Source of the DNA: JAMCQB01 sp947085305 | Lineage (GTDB): Bacteria > Nitrospirota > Thermodesulfovibrionia > Thermodesulfovibrionales > UBA9159 | Reading direction: 5' to 3' | Assembly: GCA_947085305.1 (NCBI GenBank) | Contig: CAMTVV010000059.1 | Span: 1 to 20,914 of the forward strand | Length of the DNA: 20,914 nucleotides | Shown here: one piece after another, positions 14,916-20,914 of the stretch | Layout: each line of letters begins with the position of its first letter | How positions within the stretch are numbered: the first letter of the stretch is position 1 | The notes under the pieces: generated by a model | Database searches by the model: none | Told to the model about the DNA's origin: nothing | What the model saw: the letters and a program-made list of their open reading frames with translations, nothing else | Program-made: the position numbers and the translations under genes

Positions 14916-15114
14916 TTTTCTTCATGATTTCAAGGTACTGACTCTTGAACTCCGGATGTACCCTTCCGAGAAACAGCTTCAGCCCCTTTATCTCACGCTT
15001 CAGCTCCTCCACTTCTTTCATTGCGGCGCTCAGTTCTTCGAGACTCTCTGTGATGGTTGCCAGTTCCTTCTCTATGAGAGCGGTCTTTTCTTTCAAGTGT
15101 TTTTCCTCTTTCAT
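14905..15114 (-). CDS. Small coiled-coil protein
   Basis: This protein of 69 residues is highly charged. Residues 1-45 form a likely coiled coil (TALIEKELATITESLEELSA and AMKEVEELKREIKGLKLFL), followed by RVHPEFKSQYLEIMKKIKG. There is no signal peptide. ATG 15114 is preferred over the GTG at 15117 because AAGGGGG lies 5 nt upstream. It follows the 31-codon AURKAIP1/COX24 gene by 37 bp and is probably co-transcribed. Its 3' end overlaps the convergent secreted-protein gene by 11 bp. I do not recognise the family. Confidence 0.65.
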   Translation of the reverse strand: MKEEKHLKEKTALIEKELATITESLEELSAAMKEVEELKREIKGLKLFLGRVHPEFKSQYLEIMKKIKG

Positions 15115-15151
15115 CACAGCCCCCTTGCCCGCGGCAGGCCAATTAACGTTA

Positions 15152-15247
15152 TTATTTATTTCTTCTCTGGTGCTTGGTCTTCTTAAGCAATTTTTTGTGC
15201 TTGTGCTTGCTCATTTTTTTCTTGCGCCATTTGACAACGCTGCCCAC
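15152..15247 (-). CDS. AURKAIP1/COX24-domain mini-protein (mS38-like, probable ribosomal protein)
   Basis: A 31-codon gene reads MGSVVKWRKKKMSKHKHKK and then LLKKTKHQRRNK, followed by TAA TAA. The very basic K/R/H composition and the KWRKKKMSKHKHKKLLKKT core match the AURKAIP1/COX24 domain found in mitochondrial ribosomal protein mS38 and in tiny bacterial proteins (probably the bS22 type of mycobacterial ribosomes, from memory). It should bind rRNA of the small subunit. The GTG start is supported by GGAGG 7 nt upstream. It lies between the giant activase and the coiled-coil gene, in the same orientation, with a palindromic repeat just before it. Confidence 0.85.
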   Translation of the reverse strand: MGSVVKWRKKKMSKHKHKKLLKKTKHQRRNK

Positions 15248-15270
15248 ACACTCACCTCCTCTTTCCTTTT

Positions 15271-15341
15271 CGTAATCCGTAACGCGTAATGCGTAACGGG
15301 TCATTATTGAACTCATCACGCGTCACGTGTAACCCATCACG
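15271..15341. repeat. Palindromic repeat with 7-nt periodic arms, copy 2, containing the activase stop codon
   Basis: On the plus strand, heptamers CGTAATC, CGTAACG, CGTAATG and CGTAACG are followed by a 15-nt loop and then CATCACG, CGTCACG, TGTAACC, CATCACG. On the minus strand the last heptamer reads CGTGATG, and its TGA (15339-15337) is the stop of the activase. The element therefore sets the 3' end of that gene and separates it from the mini-protein gene. Confidence 0.85.
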
Positions 15342-18300
15342 TTCTCTTGTATCCCATCGCCTGGTTCATGAAGGCCTCGAGCTGTATCTCGGTGGTCTGC
15401 GACTCTGTTCCGTCATAGGATATGCTGATGCAAGGGATTCCGTAATCCCGGCTCAGGCCGTGCATCAACGTTGTCACCACTGTTCCAGGCATACATCCGA
15501 AGGGCATGGCATTAATGACGCCCGAGGCCCCCCTCTCGATGAGGTCGATGCTCTTTCCTATGCTCAGGATCGCCTCTCCCTCAAAGGAATCGTGCAGGTA
15601 GGGAGACGCCTTCTTCAACAGCTCTTTGGTGTCAGGCTCATTCAGGGTCTTCAGAAAGCCCTTGAAATACCCTGAGAGTCTGTGCTCTATCCTTTTCTGG
15701 AAAAACTTCTTCAGAAGAATTTGAATGATAACAGACCTGTCCTTTTTAATCAAGGCTTTTCTGATGGCCATGAGGTTCACGTAGTATATCCATTCCTCCA
15801 TCGGAGCAAGCCAGACTTCGCCTCCCAGCGCCTCAACCTTTCTGATGAGGTCCTCATTGGAAAACTTGTGGCTCCTCACAAAGATCTCTCCCACGACCCC
15901 GATCAGCGGTTTTCTGCTGTTCTGTTTCGGCAGGCCCTCGAAGTCCTTTCTCATTTTCCGGAGAAGTCCCTCGACGCTGCCGTCAGAGCCCCTGAGCGAG
16001 GCATACATCTTCTCACGGTAGTCCCGATACAACTCATCCGCGGCCCCGCTCTCTTTTTCGTATGGTCTTGTCTCATGGAGACACTTAGTGAGGAGTTCAT
16101 ACGCGACAATGCCTTCCCACGCGTAGGAAGAGAAGTCCTTTCCCACTATTCCTAGTTCCCGGTAGAAGTTGGCATCCTGGTTCGGAGAGAATATCGGGAC
16201 GTCGCAAAGACCGAGTTCGTCCAGCACCATCCTGTGGAAGACGTTATATTGACCGAACCTGCATGGTCCTGCTCCCGAGGGCATGAAGAATGCGGAGGCA
16301 TCCGGCCTGAAATCGGCGGAGAAGACCTTCTTCAGCATATCCCCGGTGGTGACGGTGCAGGGGTAACATTCCTTCCCCGAGACATACCGTCTGCCGATGT
16401 CCACGGCCTCTTTGTCCGATTCAGGCAACACCTCGGAAGGGATACCGCATCTCTCGAAGGCGGCGGCAAGGGCAAAGGTAGAGTCGGTCATGTTGGGAAT
16501 GTAAACAGTCCTCTTAGCCGCAAGTCCGGAGTTATCAGTCTTTTTTTGACTGACGACTGACGACTGACGACTGACGACCGATTTATTTTTTATGCTGTCA
16601 AGGAATGCCTCGCACCGTGTTATAGCGCCCGCATCTGCGCTGTGCTCGTCTATCTCTATCTGGAGAAAGGGCTTCCCCCGCAGCTCTTCCGTGAGGAATT
16701 TAAGGATGAAGGAGTCCGGACCACAGGAGAAATTGCCTATATAAAGGGCGTGGAGCTGCGGATTCTCCCTGATAAAGCGGGCCGCTTTCAGTATCCGTTG
16801 TCCTGACCTCCAGTACATGTTCGGCCATCTGTCGTCTATCCTGATGCCTGCGGTGGGAATGAAGTCCATGGGGATGGCGAGAACACCGAGGTCGGAGAGT
16901 TTTTTCGGGATATTGAGATTCATGCCGCTGTCAAAGGAGTTGTACGCTCTTCCGACGATGACGATGGTCGTTTCCTTCACAGAAGAGAGTATCTCGGCTC
17001 CCTTTGCCTTGATCGCCGCTGTGAACTCTTCCTGGGCTTTCTCTGCGACCTTCATTGCCCTGAACAGAGCTCTCTTTCTGACATTCAAGGGTTTAAGGGC
17101 GCGGAGTATCTCCTCCGCAAGGGACTTGTTCCCTTCCCTCAGGTTTACGATGGGCGTCACGATCCGCGCTCCCTGGTGAGCAACCCTGGCGGCATAGGGA
17201 ATCGTCTGGGTGAGGGGACATGCGTATCCTCTCTCGAACTCTTCATCAGCCGTATTCATGTTAATGAAACTCGGAATGAGGAGCGTATCGATCCCTTTCC
17301 CGAGGAGATATTTTATATGGCCGTTGGCGACCTTGATAGGGAAGCATGCGTCAGCGAGAACACTTTCGCTGCCAATATTCACAATCTCCTTATTCGTCTT
17401 TGGCGAAACCTCCACATCGAACCCAAGTTCCGAGAGGAGGGTGGTCCAGAAGGGTAGGTAGTCCTGGAAGTAGAAGATGTAGGGGATACCGATTTTGCGT
17501 GACGCGTGACGCGTGACGCGTGACGCGTCTGCATCGTCTGACCCATTACGTGTTACGCATAACGCTTTACGTTCGTTATAGGCTTTCCAGAGCATCTCTT
17601 CCCTGAAGGCGAACAGGTCAGGAATGGGAGAGGGTTCGTTTTTCTTCTTAACATCGTATTTTTCGCACCTGCCGCCGAAGAAAAGGGACCCTTCTTCTCC
17701 ATGGATCTTCACCTTGTTGATCTCGCAGACATTCGGGCATCCTCTGCATTCAAAGGAGGAAACCTCATACGGCCGCCGGGAAAGTTCAAAGCCCTTAAAA
17801 CTCGTGACGCGTGATGCGTGATGCGTGACAGGAAAGGAATCGTTATCTTTTTGCTCATTACGCGTAACGTGTAACGCTTCACGGTCTTTGATATGTTTCA
17901 TGGCGATTAATGCCATTCCTATAGCCCCGGTCACGTCGTGGTGCGGCGGCACTGTTATCTTCTTGCCGAGGTATTTCTCGAAGGCCGCAACAACAGATTT
18001 ATTGAAGGCAACCCCTCCCTGGAAGAAGATATTCCGGCCGACGGGCTTCCCTACAACCACCTTGTTGATGTAATTCTGCACGATCGAATAGGCAAGACCG
18101 GCAAGGAGGTCATTTTTGTCGGCGCCTTTCTGGAGGTTAGCCATGAGGGAGTTCTCCATGAATACCGTGCACCGTTCTCCGAGCCTGCAAGGATTCTCTG
18201 AGGAAAAGGCGCACTCAGCGAATTCGTTTTTTACCTGGATGCTCAGTTTCTCCGCCTGCTCTTCCAGGAAAGAGCCTGTGCCGGCGGCGCAGGCCTTATT

Positions 18301-19716
18301 CATCTCGAAATCTGCGATAACGCCGTCCCTCAGGGATATATACTTTGAGTCTTGACCGCCGATTTCGAATATGGTATCCACATCCTTGTCGATGAAGGCA
18401 GCAGCAGTGGCCTGGGCAGTGATCTCGTTCTTCACAATGTCGGCGCCCACATAGTCCGCGATCATATACCGGCCTGACCCTGTGGTTCCCACACCTATGA
18501 TCTCCACCTTTTCTCCAAGCTCGTCCCCGATCTCCCTGAGACCCTGGTTTACTGCTTCGATCGGCCTCCCCGCAGTCATCAGATATCTCTTTGCAAGAAG
18601 ACTGCCGCTTTCGTCTATCACCGCAAGATTGGTGCTTATGGAGCCTATATCAATGCCCAGGAAAGCTGTTGTCCGTGACGCGTGACGCGTGACCCGTGAA
18701 GGGTGATGCGAATCTCCCTCGGACACATTACGCGTTACGCATAACGCATCACGGTCTTCAGGGTGTCTTTCGAAGAAGTCGTCACCTGCGGATATGAGAG
18801 GCTTGTGGCCATATTCGGAGAACTGCGTTGATTCGATGAGGGCTCTCAGTTTTTCAAGGTCGAACCTGTTGATGATTCCCTCGTCCCTGTCCTTCAGAGC
18901 TGCGCCGAGGGCTCCCATGAGGGCGAAATCATCAGGGACGAAGAGATGAGAGAAACCAAAGACTTCCCTGAACGCCCTCACCATCCCTTTGTTTGCAGCC
19001 ACGCCTCCATGGAAGGAAACCGGTTCCTCCATGGTCCTCCCCCTGACGATGGCGCCCCTGAAGTTCCTCGCCACGGCGAAACAGAGGCCGGCGACGATCT
19101 CTTCAAGGGGGGTAGCGATCTGCTGGAGGTGTATCATGTCCGACTTGGCAAACACGCTGCATCTTCCTGCAATGCGGGACGGTTTTGACTTCATGGCCAG
19201 ATCACTGAACTCTTCAATGGAGAGCCTGAGCCGTTCGGCCTGCTGGTCAAGGAAGGAGCCTGTGCCCGCTGCGCAGACAGAATTCATCGAGAAATCTTTG
19301 ATGCCGTTTTTGCCGAGGACGATGAGCTTTGAGTCTTCACCGCCCAGCTCGATGATGGTTCTGATATCGGGATAGAGTTTCCGTACGGCATAGGTCTGGG
19401 CAACCAGCTCATTCGTAAACCCCAGGCCCAGGGCGCCTGCCATGATTCTTCCGGATGACCCGGTAACGGAGAGGGAATAATTTGAAGAATCGGGGAAATG
19501 TTCATTGCCCCTTATTTTTCTTTCACCGTGTCTCCGTATCTCCGCGTCGCCGTATTGCGGCATCTGTCCGCTGAGGACCGTCTCAAGGAGTTCCAGGGCG
19601 ACCTTCAGGGGAAGTCCCTTGTGCCGTCTGTAATGCCCCTCGCGCCTGTTACCCCCTTCATCGAGGACAACAAGTTTGACGCTTACTGAACCTGCATCAA
19701 GACCGATGAATCTCAT
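15337..19716 (-). CDS. Giant fused acyl-CoA dehydratase activase (two BadF/BcrA-type ATPase domains plus DUF2229 and HgdB-like region)
   Basis: The protein has 1459 residues. Domain 1 (1-275) and domain 2 (350-605) are each an ASKHA ATPase of the 2-hydroxyglutaryl-CoA dehydratase activator type, with GLDAGSVSVK or GIDIGSISTN, ELGGEDSK or EIGGQDSK, and the Fe-S cysteines in CAAGTGSF (C148, C476) and GRCSVF or ERCTVF (C186, C516). Next come a Cys cluster (C657, C660, C664, C684), a DUF2229 region from about 741 (IPYIFYFQDYLPFW), and a C-terminal part with GKECYPCT and GPCRFGQYN resembling dehydratase D-components. Such proteins pass ATP-driven low-potential electrons to a [4Fe-4S] or double-cubane partner; the substrate here is unknown. 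Five in-frame repeat inserts occur (about 53-80, 321-349, 611-638, 717-740, 1044-1058). The start has GGAGGAG just upstream. Confidence 0.9.
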   Translation of the reverse strand: MRFIGLDAGSVSVKLVVLDEGGNRREGHYRRHKGLPLKVALELLETVLSGQMPQYGDAEIRRHGERKIRGNEHFPDSSNYSLSVTGSSGRIMAGALGLGFTNELVAQTYAVRKLYPDIRTIIELGGEDSKLIVLGKNGIKDFSMNSVCAAGTGSFLDQQAERLRLSIEEFSDLAMKSKPSRIAGRCSVFAKSDMIHLQQIATPLEEIVAGLCFAVARNFRGAIVRGRTMEEPVSFHGGVAANKGMVRAFREVFGFSHLFVPDDFALMGALGAALKDRDEGIINRFDLEKLRALIESTQFSEYGHKPLISAGDDFFERHPEDRDALCVTRNVSEGDSHHPSRVTRHASRTTAFLGIDIGSISTNLAVIDESGSLLAKRYLMTAGRPIEAVNQGLREIGDELGEKVEIIGVGTTGSGRYMIADYVGADIVKNEITAQATAAAFIDKDVDTIFEIGGQDSKYISLRDGVIADFEMNKACAAGTGSFLEEQAEKLSIQVKNEFAECAFSSENPCRLGERCTVFMENSLMANLQKGADKNDLLAGLAYSIVQNYINKVVVGKPVGRNIFFQGGVAFNKSVVAAFEKYLGKKITVPPHHDVTGAIGMALIAMKHIKDREALHVTRNEQKDNDSFPVTHHASRVTSFKGFELSRRPYEVSSFECRGCPNVCEINKVKIHGEEGSLFFGGRCEKYDVKKKNEPSPIPDLFAFREEMLWKAYNERKALCVTRNGSDDADASRVTRHASRKIGIPYIFYFQDYLPFWTTLLSELGFDVEVSPKTNKEIVNIGSESVLADACFPIKVANGHIKYLLGKGIDTLLIPSFINMNTADEEFERGYACPLTQTIPYAARVAHQGARIVTPIVNLREGNKSLAEEILRALKPLNVRKRALFRAMKVAEKAQEEFTAAIKAKGAEILSSVKETTIVIVGRAYNSFDSGMNLNIPKKLSDLGVLAIPMDFIPTAGIRIDDRWPNMYWRSGQRILKAARFIRENPQLHALYIGNFSCGPDSFILKFLTEELRGKPFLQIEIDEHSADAGAITRCEAFLDSIKNKSVVSRQSSVVSQKKTDNSGLAAKRTVYIPNMTDSTFALAAAFERCGIPSEVLPESDKEAVDIGRRYVSGKECYPCTVTTGDMLKKVFSADFRPDASAFFMPSGAGPCRFGQYNVFHRMVLDELGLCDVPIFSPNQDANFYRELGIVGKDFSSYAWEGIVAYELLTKCLHETRPYEKESGAADELYRDYREKMYASLRGSDGSVEGLLRKMRKDFEGLPKQNSRKPLIGVVGEIFVRSHKFSNEDLIRKVEALGGEVWLAPMEEWIYYVNLMAIRKALIKKDRSVIIQILLKKFFQKRIEHRLSGYFKGFLKTLNEPDTKELLKKASPYLHDSFEGEAILSIGKSIDLIERGASGVINAMPFGCMPGTVVTTLMHGLSRDYGIPCISISYDGTESQTTEIQLEAFMNQAMGYKRT
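16543..16587. repeat. In-frame 7-nt tandem repeat (GACTGAC) in the activase
   Basis: Four copies of GACTGAC and a degenerate fifth are seen on the plus strand, next to a T-tract and a short inverted AGTCTTT. On the coding (minus) strand they give SVVSRQSSVVSQ at residues 1044-1058, between the DUF2229 region and the C-terminal HgdB-like region. It differs in sequence from the CGTRAYG family but shares the 7-nt period and the linker position. Confidence 0.8.
17498..17571. repeat. Palindromic 7-nt periodic repeat, in-frame copy 3 (activase residues about 717-740)
   Basis: Plus strand: four perfect GCGTGAC heptamers (17497-17524), a short loop, then CATTACG, TGTTACG, CATAACG, CTTTACG. The coding strand gives KALCVTRN, a variable loop GSDDADA, then SRVTRHASRK. 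No stop codon interrupts it. It lies between the Cys cluster and the DUF2229 region. Confidence 0.9.
17803..17883. repeat. Palindromic 7-nt periodic repeat, in-frame copy 4 (activase residues about 611-638)
   Basis: Plus strand: CGTGACG, CGTGATG, CGTGATG, CGTGACA, a 25-nt loop, then CATTACG, CGTAACG, TGTAACG, CTTCACG. The coding strand gives REALHVTRN, loop EQKDNDSF, then PVTHHASRVT. It lies just after the second ATPase domain. Confidence 0.9.
18674..18753. repeat. Palindromic 7-nt periodic repeat, in-frame copy 5 (activase residues about 321-349)
   Basis: Plus strand: CGTGACG, CGTGACG, CGTGACC, CGTGAAG, GGTGATG, a 17-nt loop, then CATTACG, CGTTACG, CATAACG, CATCACG. The coding strand gives RDALCVTRN, loop VSEGDSHH, then PSRVTRHASR. 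It forms the linker between the two ATPase domains. Confidence 0.9.
19477..19563. repeat. In-frame 8-nt periodic insert in the first ATPase domain of the activase
   Basis: Plus strand 19527-19563 iterates CACCGTGT, CTCCGTAT, CTCCGCGT, CGCCGTAT, TGCGGCAT. On the coding strand it encodes QYGDAEIRRHGERKI at residues 54-68, and with the following segment to about residue 80 it separates the helix LELLETVLSG from the conserved strand LSVTGSSGR. Compact family members, and domain 2 of this same protein (EIIGVGTTGSGR), have only a short loop there. Confidence 0.8.
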
Positions 19717-19816
19717 TGCTCCTCCCCCTGGATTTCCTCAGATTCGTGGAGACTATCAGTAGTATTTTATCATATCGAGGGAAAACAATGAACAAGGGAA
19801 TATGCCTCAAAAAAAA

Positions 19817-20004
19817 GAGGCTCTTGCAAAAGTCTCACCACAGAGTTCACAGAGGTAAAAATGAGAACACTGAGAAAATGAATTATTACTTAAATTCAAT
19901 ACGTTACTCTGTGCGCTCATTTTTTTAAATATCCGTGTTCTCTGTGGTTTACCCCGTTTAGAGATAGATCTCTAACGGGGTTTAAGTAGTTTTGCAAAAG
20001 GCTC
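19817..20004. mobile_element. MITE-like element with terminal inverted repeats and nested hairpins
   Basis: The left end GAGGCTCTTGCAAAAGT (19817-19833) and right end AGTTTTGCAAAAGGCTC (19988-20004) are inverted with three mismatches. Inside are a second inverted pair (CACCACAGAG near 19836 and CTCTGTGGT near 19940) and a strong hairpin ACCCCGTTTAGAGAT/ATCTCTAACGGGGT (19951-19981, one bulged T). No gene is evident. Layered TIRs suggest one repeat inserted in another. Confidence 0.65.
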
Positions 20005-20158
20005 AAAAGATAGAAAATTGTCCTCCCGTCAAGGGAGAGTTATCTCTCCCCTGGTGGACGGGGAAGTGAAGTTGGGGAATCCTATCTCTGTTTAGTGGGG
20101 TATGCATTTGACGGCAACCGGTAGCACATGTAGTATATTTGGCTCAGCATAATATAAA
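20005..20158. repeat. Hairpin-containing spacer before the LysR gene
   Basis: A stem-loop at 20024-20063 has outer arms CCCGTC and GACGGG and inner arms GGGAGAG and CTCTCCC around TTAT. The motif CTATCTCTGTTTAGTGGGGTA (20083-20103) echoes, inverted, the hairpin at 19951. The rest to 20158 is AT-rich (TATATT, AATATAAA) and must carry the LysR promoter, but no clear -35/-10 pair or Shine-Dalgarno sequence can be assigned. Confidence 0.55.
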
Positions 20159-20914
20159 ATGACAAACATGGACATACATCACCTCAGAGTATTCGCAGCC
20201 GTCTTTAAGAACAGAAGCTTTTCCAGGGCGGCTGAAGAGCTTCGTTTGACCCAGCCGACAATAAGCGACCATATCATGGCGTTGGAAGAGGAGCTTAAGT
20301 GCAGACTTTTCGACAGACTGGCACGGAAGATCATTCCGACAAGGGAGGCGGAAGTTCTTTATGACCGGGCTATTGAGATAATAGAAAAAGTAGAAGGCAT
20401 AAGCGATATGCTCGGCAGGTTCAAACAGGATATTGCCGGCGCCCTTATTATCGGCGCAAGCACCATCCCGGGAACCTATATACTTCCCGGGATTCTTGCA
20501 TCATTCCGGAAGCTTCACCCCTTAGTATCTTTTGAAATACCTATTTCCGACACCAGAGGCATTATAGAAAAAATACTCAACCATGAACTTCTTATCGGGG
20601 TTGTCGGCACAAAACTGGGCGCCGGACAGATGCAGTACCATCAGTTTATGGAGGATGAGATGATAGTTATTTCGCCGCCTGCGCTTATCGATAAAAACAC
20701 CGTAACACTGAAAGATCTGGCAGCTCTGCCGATGATAATGCGGGAGGAGGGGTCAGGGACAAGAAGAGAGTTCGAAAAGATACTCGAAGGGAAAAACATA
20801 AATCTGGAACAGACGAAGCTAGCCGGTGTGCTGGGTTCAACAGATGCCGTAAAGCAGGCTGTCAAAGAGGGTCTGGGAATATCGATCGTATCCCGGCGGT
20901 CTGTCTCGGACGAA
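20159..20914 (+). CDS. LysR-family transcriptional regulator (5' part, runs off window)
   Basis: The frame is open from ATG 20159 to the window end (252 codons). Residues 4-63 form the LysR winged helix-turn-helix (MDIHHLRVFAAVFKNRSFSR, AAEELRLTQPTISDHIMALE, LFDRL). A linker helix follows, then a periplasmic-binding-like effector domain (GALIIGASTIPGTYILPGIL, MREEGSGTRREFEK). The TIPGTYLLP and EEGSGTRRE motifs fit the CysB/CbbR-like branch and recall the selenium metabolism-associated LysR regulators; that finer call is from memory and uncertain. A second ATG at 20168 is closer to the usual family start. The C-terminal 40-50 residues are missing. It diverges from the activase gene across about 440 bp of repeats, so regulation of the activase is possible but unproven. 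Confidence 0.9.
   Translation, partial: MTNMDIHHLRVFAAVFKNRSFSRAAEELRLTQPTISDHIMALEEELKCRLFDRLARKIIPTREAEVLYDRAIEIIEKVEGISDMLGRFKQDIAGALIIGASTIPGTYILPGILASFRKLHPLVSFEIPISDTRGIIEKILNHELLIGVVGTKLGAGQMQYHQFMEDEMIVISPPALIDKNTVTLKDLAALPMIMREEGSGTRREFEKILEGKNINLEQTKLAGVLGSTDAVKQAVKEGLGISIVSRRSVSDE

Noticed and set aside
17490..18760. Regular short repeats suggestive of a CRISPR array
   Set aside because: Units are 7 nt, contiguous within arms, and occur as separate palindromes inside a coding frame. There are no 25-40 nt repeats with unique spacers and no cas genes.
19740..19790. Promoter for the activase (minus-strand TAAAAT with a weak TTCATT)
   Set aside because: The -35 match is poor and other AT-rich candidates are equally good, so no single promoter can be supported.

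Overview
The window looks like a piece of an uncultivated anaerobic bacterial genome of Nitrospirota/Thermodesulfovibrionia or Desulfobacterota type. This is inferred from the gene order aroQ, Xaa-Pro peptidase, efp, accB, accC, from the giant acyl-CoA dehydratase activase, from c-di-GMP signalling genes, and from the density of short palindromic repeats. No rRNA or tRNA is present, so the placement is tentative.

Positions 1-6987 (+) hold the 3' end of coaBC and then a tightly packed probable operon: a TPR protein, a Roadblock/LC7 protein, aroQ, an M24 Xaa-Pro peptidase, efp, accB, accC, thiE and a PilZ-REC protein. Most junctions are 4-nt stop/start overlaps (GTGA, TTGA, ATGA), so translational coupling is likely. 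A palindromic repeat sits directly in front of aroQ. Positions 7259-9280 (+) encode a PocR-like/GAF/GAF/GGDEF diguanylate cyclase, a plausible source of the c-di-GMP read by the PilZ protein next door.

Positions 9455-13463 are an accessory zone: a sodium-coupled NSS transporter (-), debris of livF and of a RelE/ParE toxin, an AAA/DUF4143 ATPase with a nearly leaderless promoter, a 133-bp MITE-like element, and an RHH/PIN toxin-antitoxin pair (-). Positions 13720-14915 (+) carry an acylphosphatase and a secreted NlpC/P60- or DUF1460-like protein.

Positions 14905-19716 (-) look like one operon: a 1459-residue fused double activase (BadF/BcrA-type), then a 31-codon AURKAIP1/COX24-domain protein related to mitochondrial ribosomal protein mS38, then a 69-residue coiled-coil protein. 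Positions 19717-20158 are repeat-rich and noncoding, followed by the 5' part of a LysR regulator (+) that runs off the window.

The most striking feature is a family of palindromes whose arms are degenerate 7-nt tandem repeats (consensus about CGTRAYG). Six copies are present: one before aroQ, one supplying the activase stop codon, and three or more inserted in frame inside the activase coding sequence, where they add near-identical peptides (ALCVTRN ... SRVTRHASR) at domain linkers. Related 7- and 8-nt periodic repeats sit in frame elsewhere in the activase and in the secreted protein. They look like intragenic mobile palindromes comparable in behaviour to Rickettsia palindromic elements.
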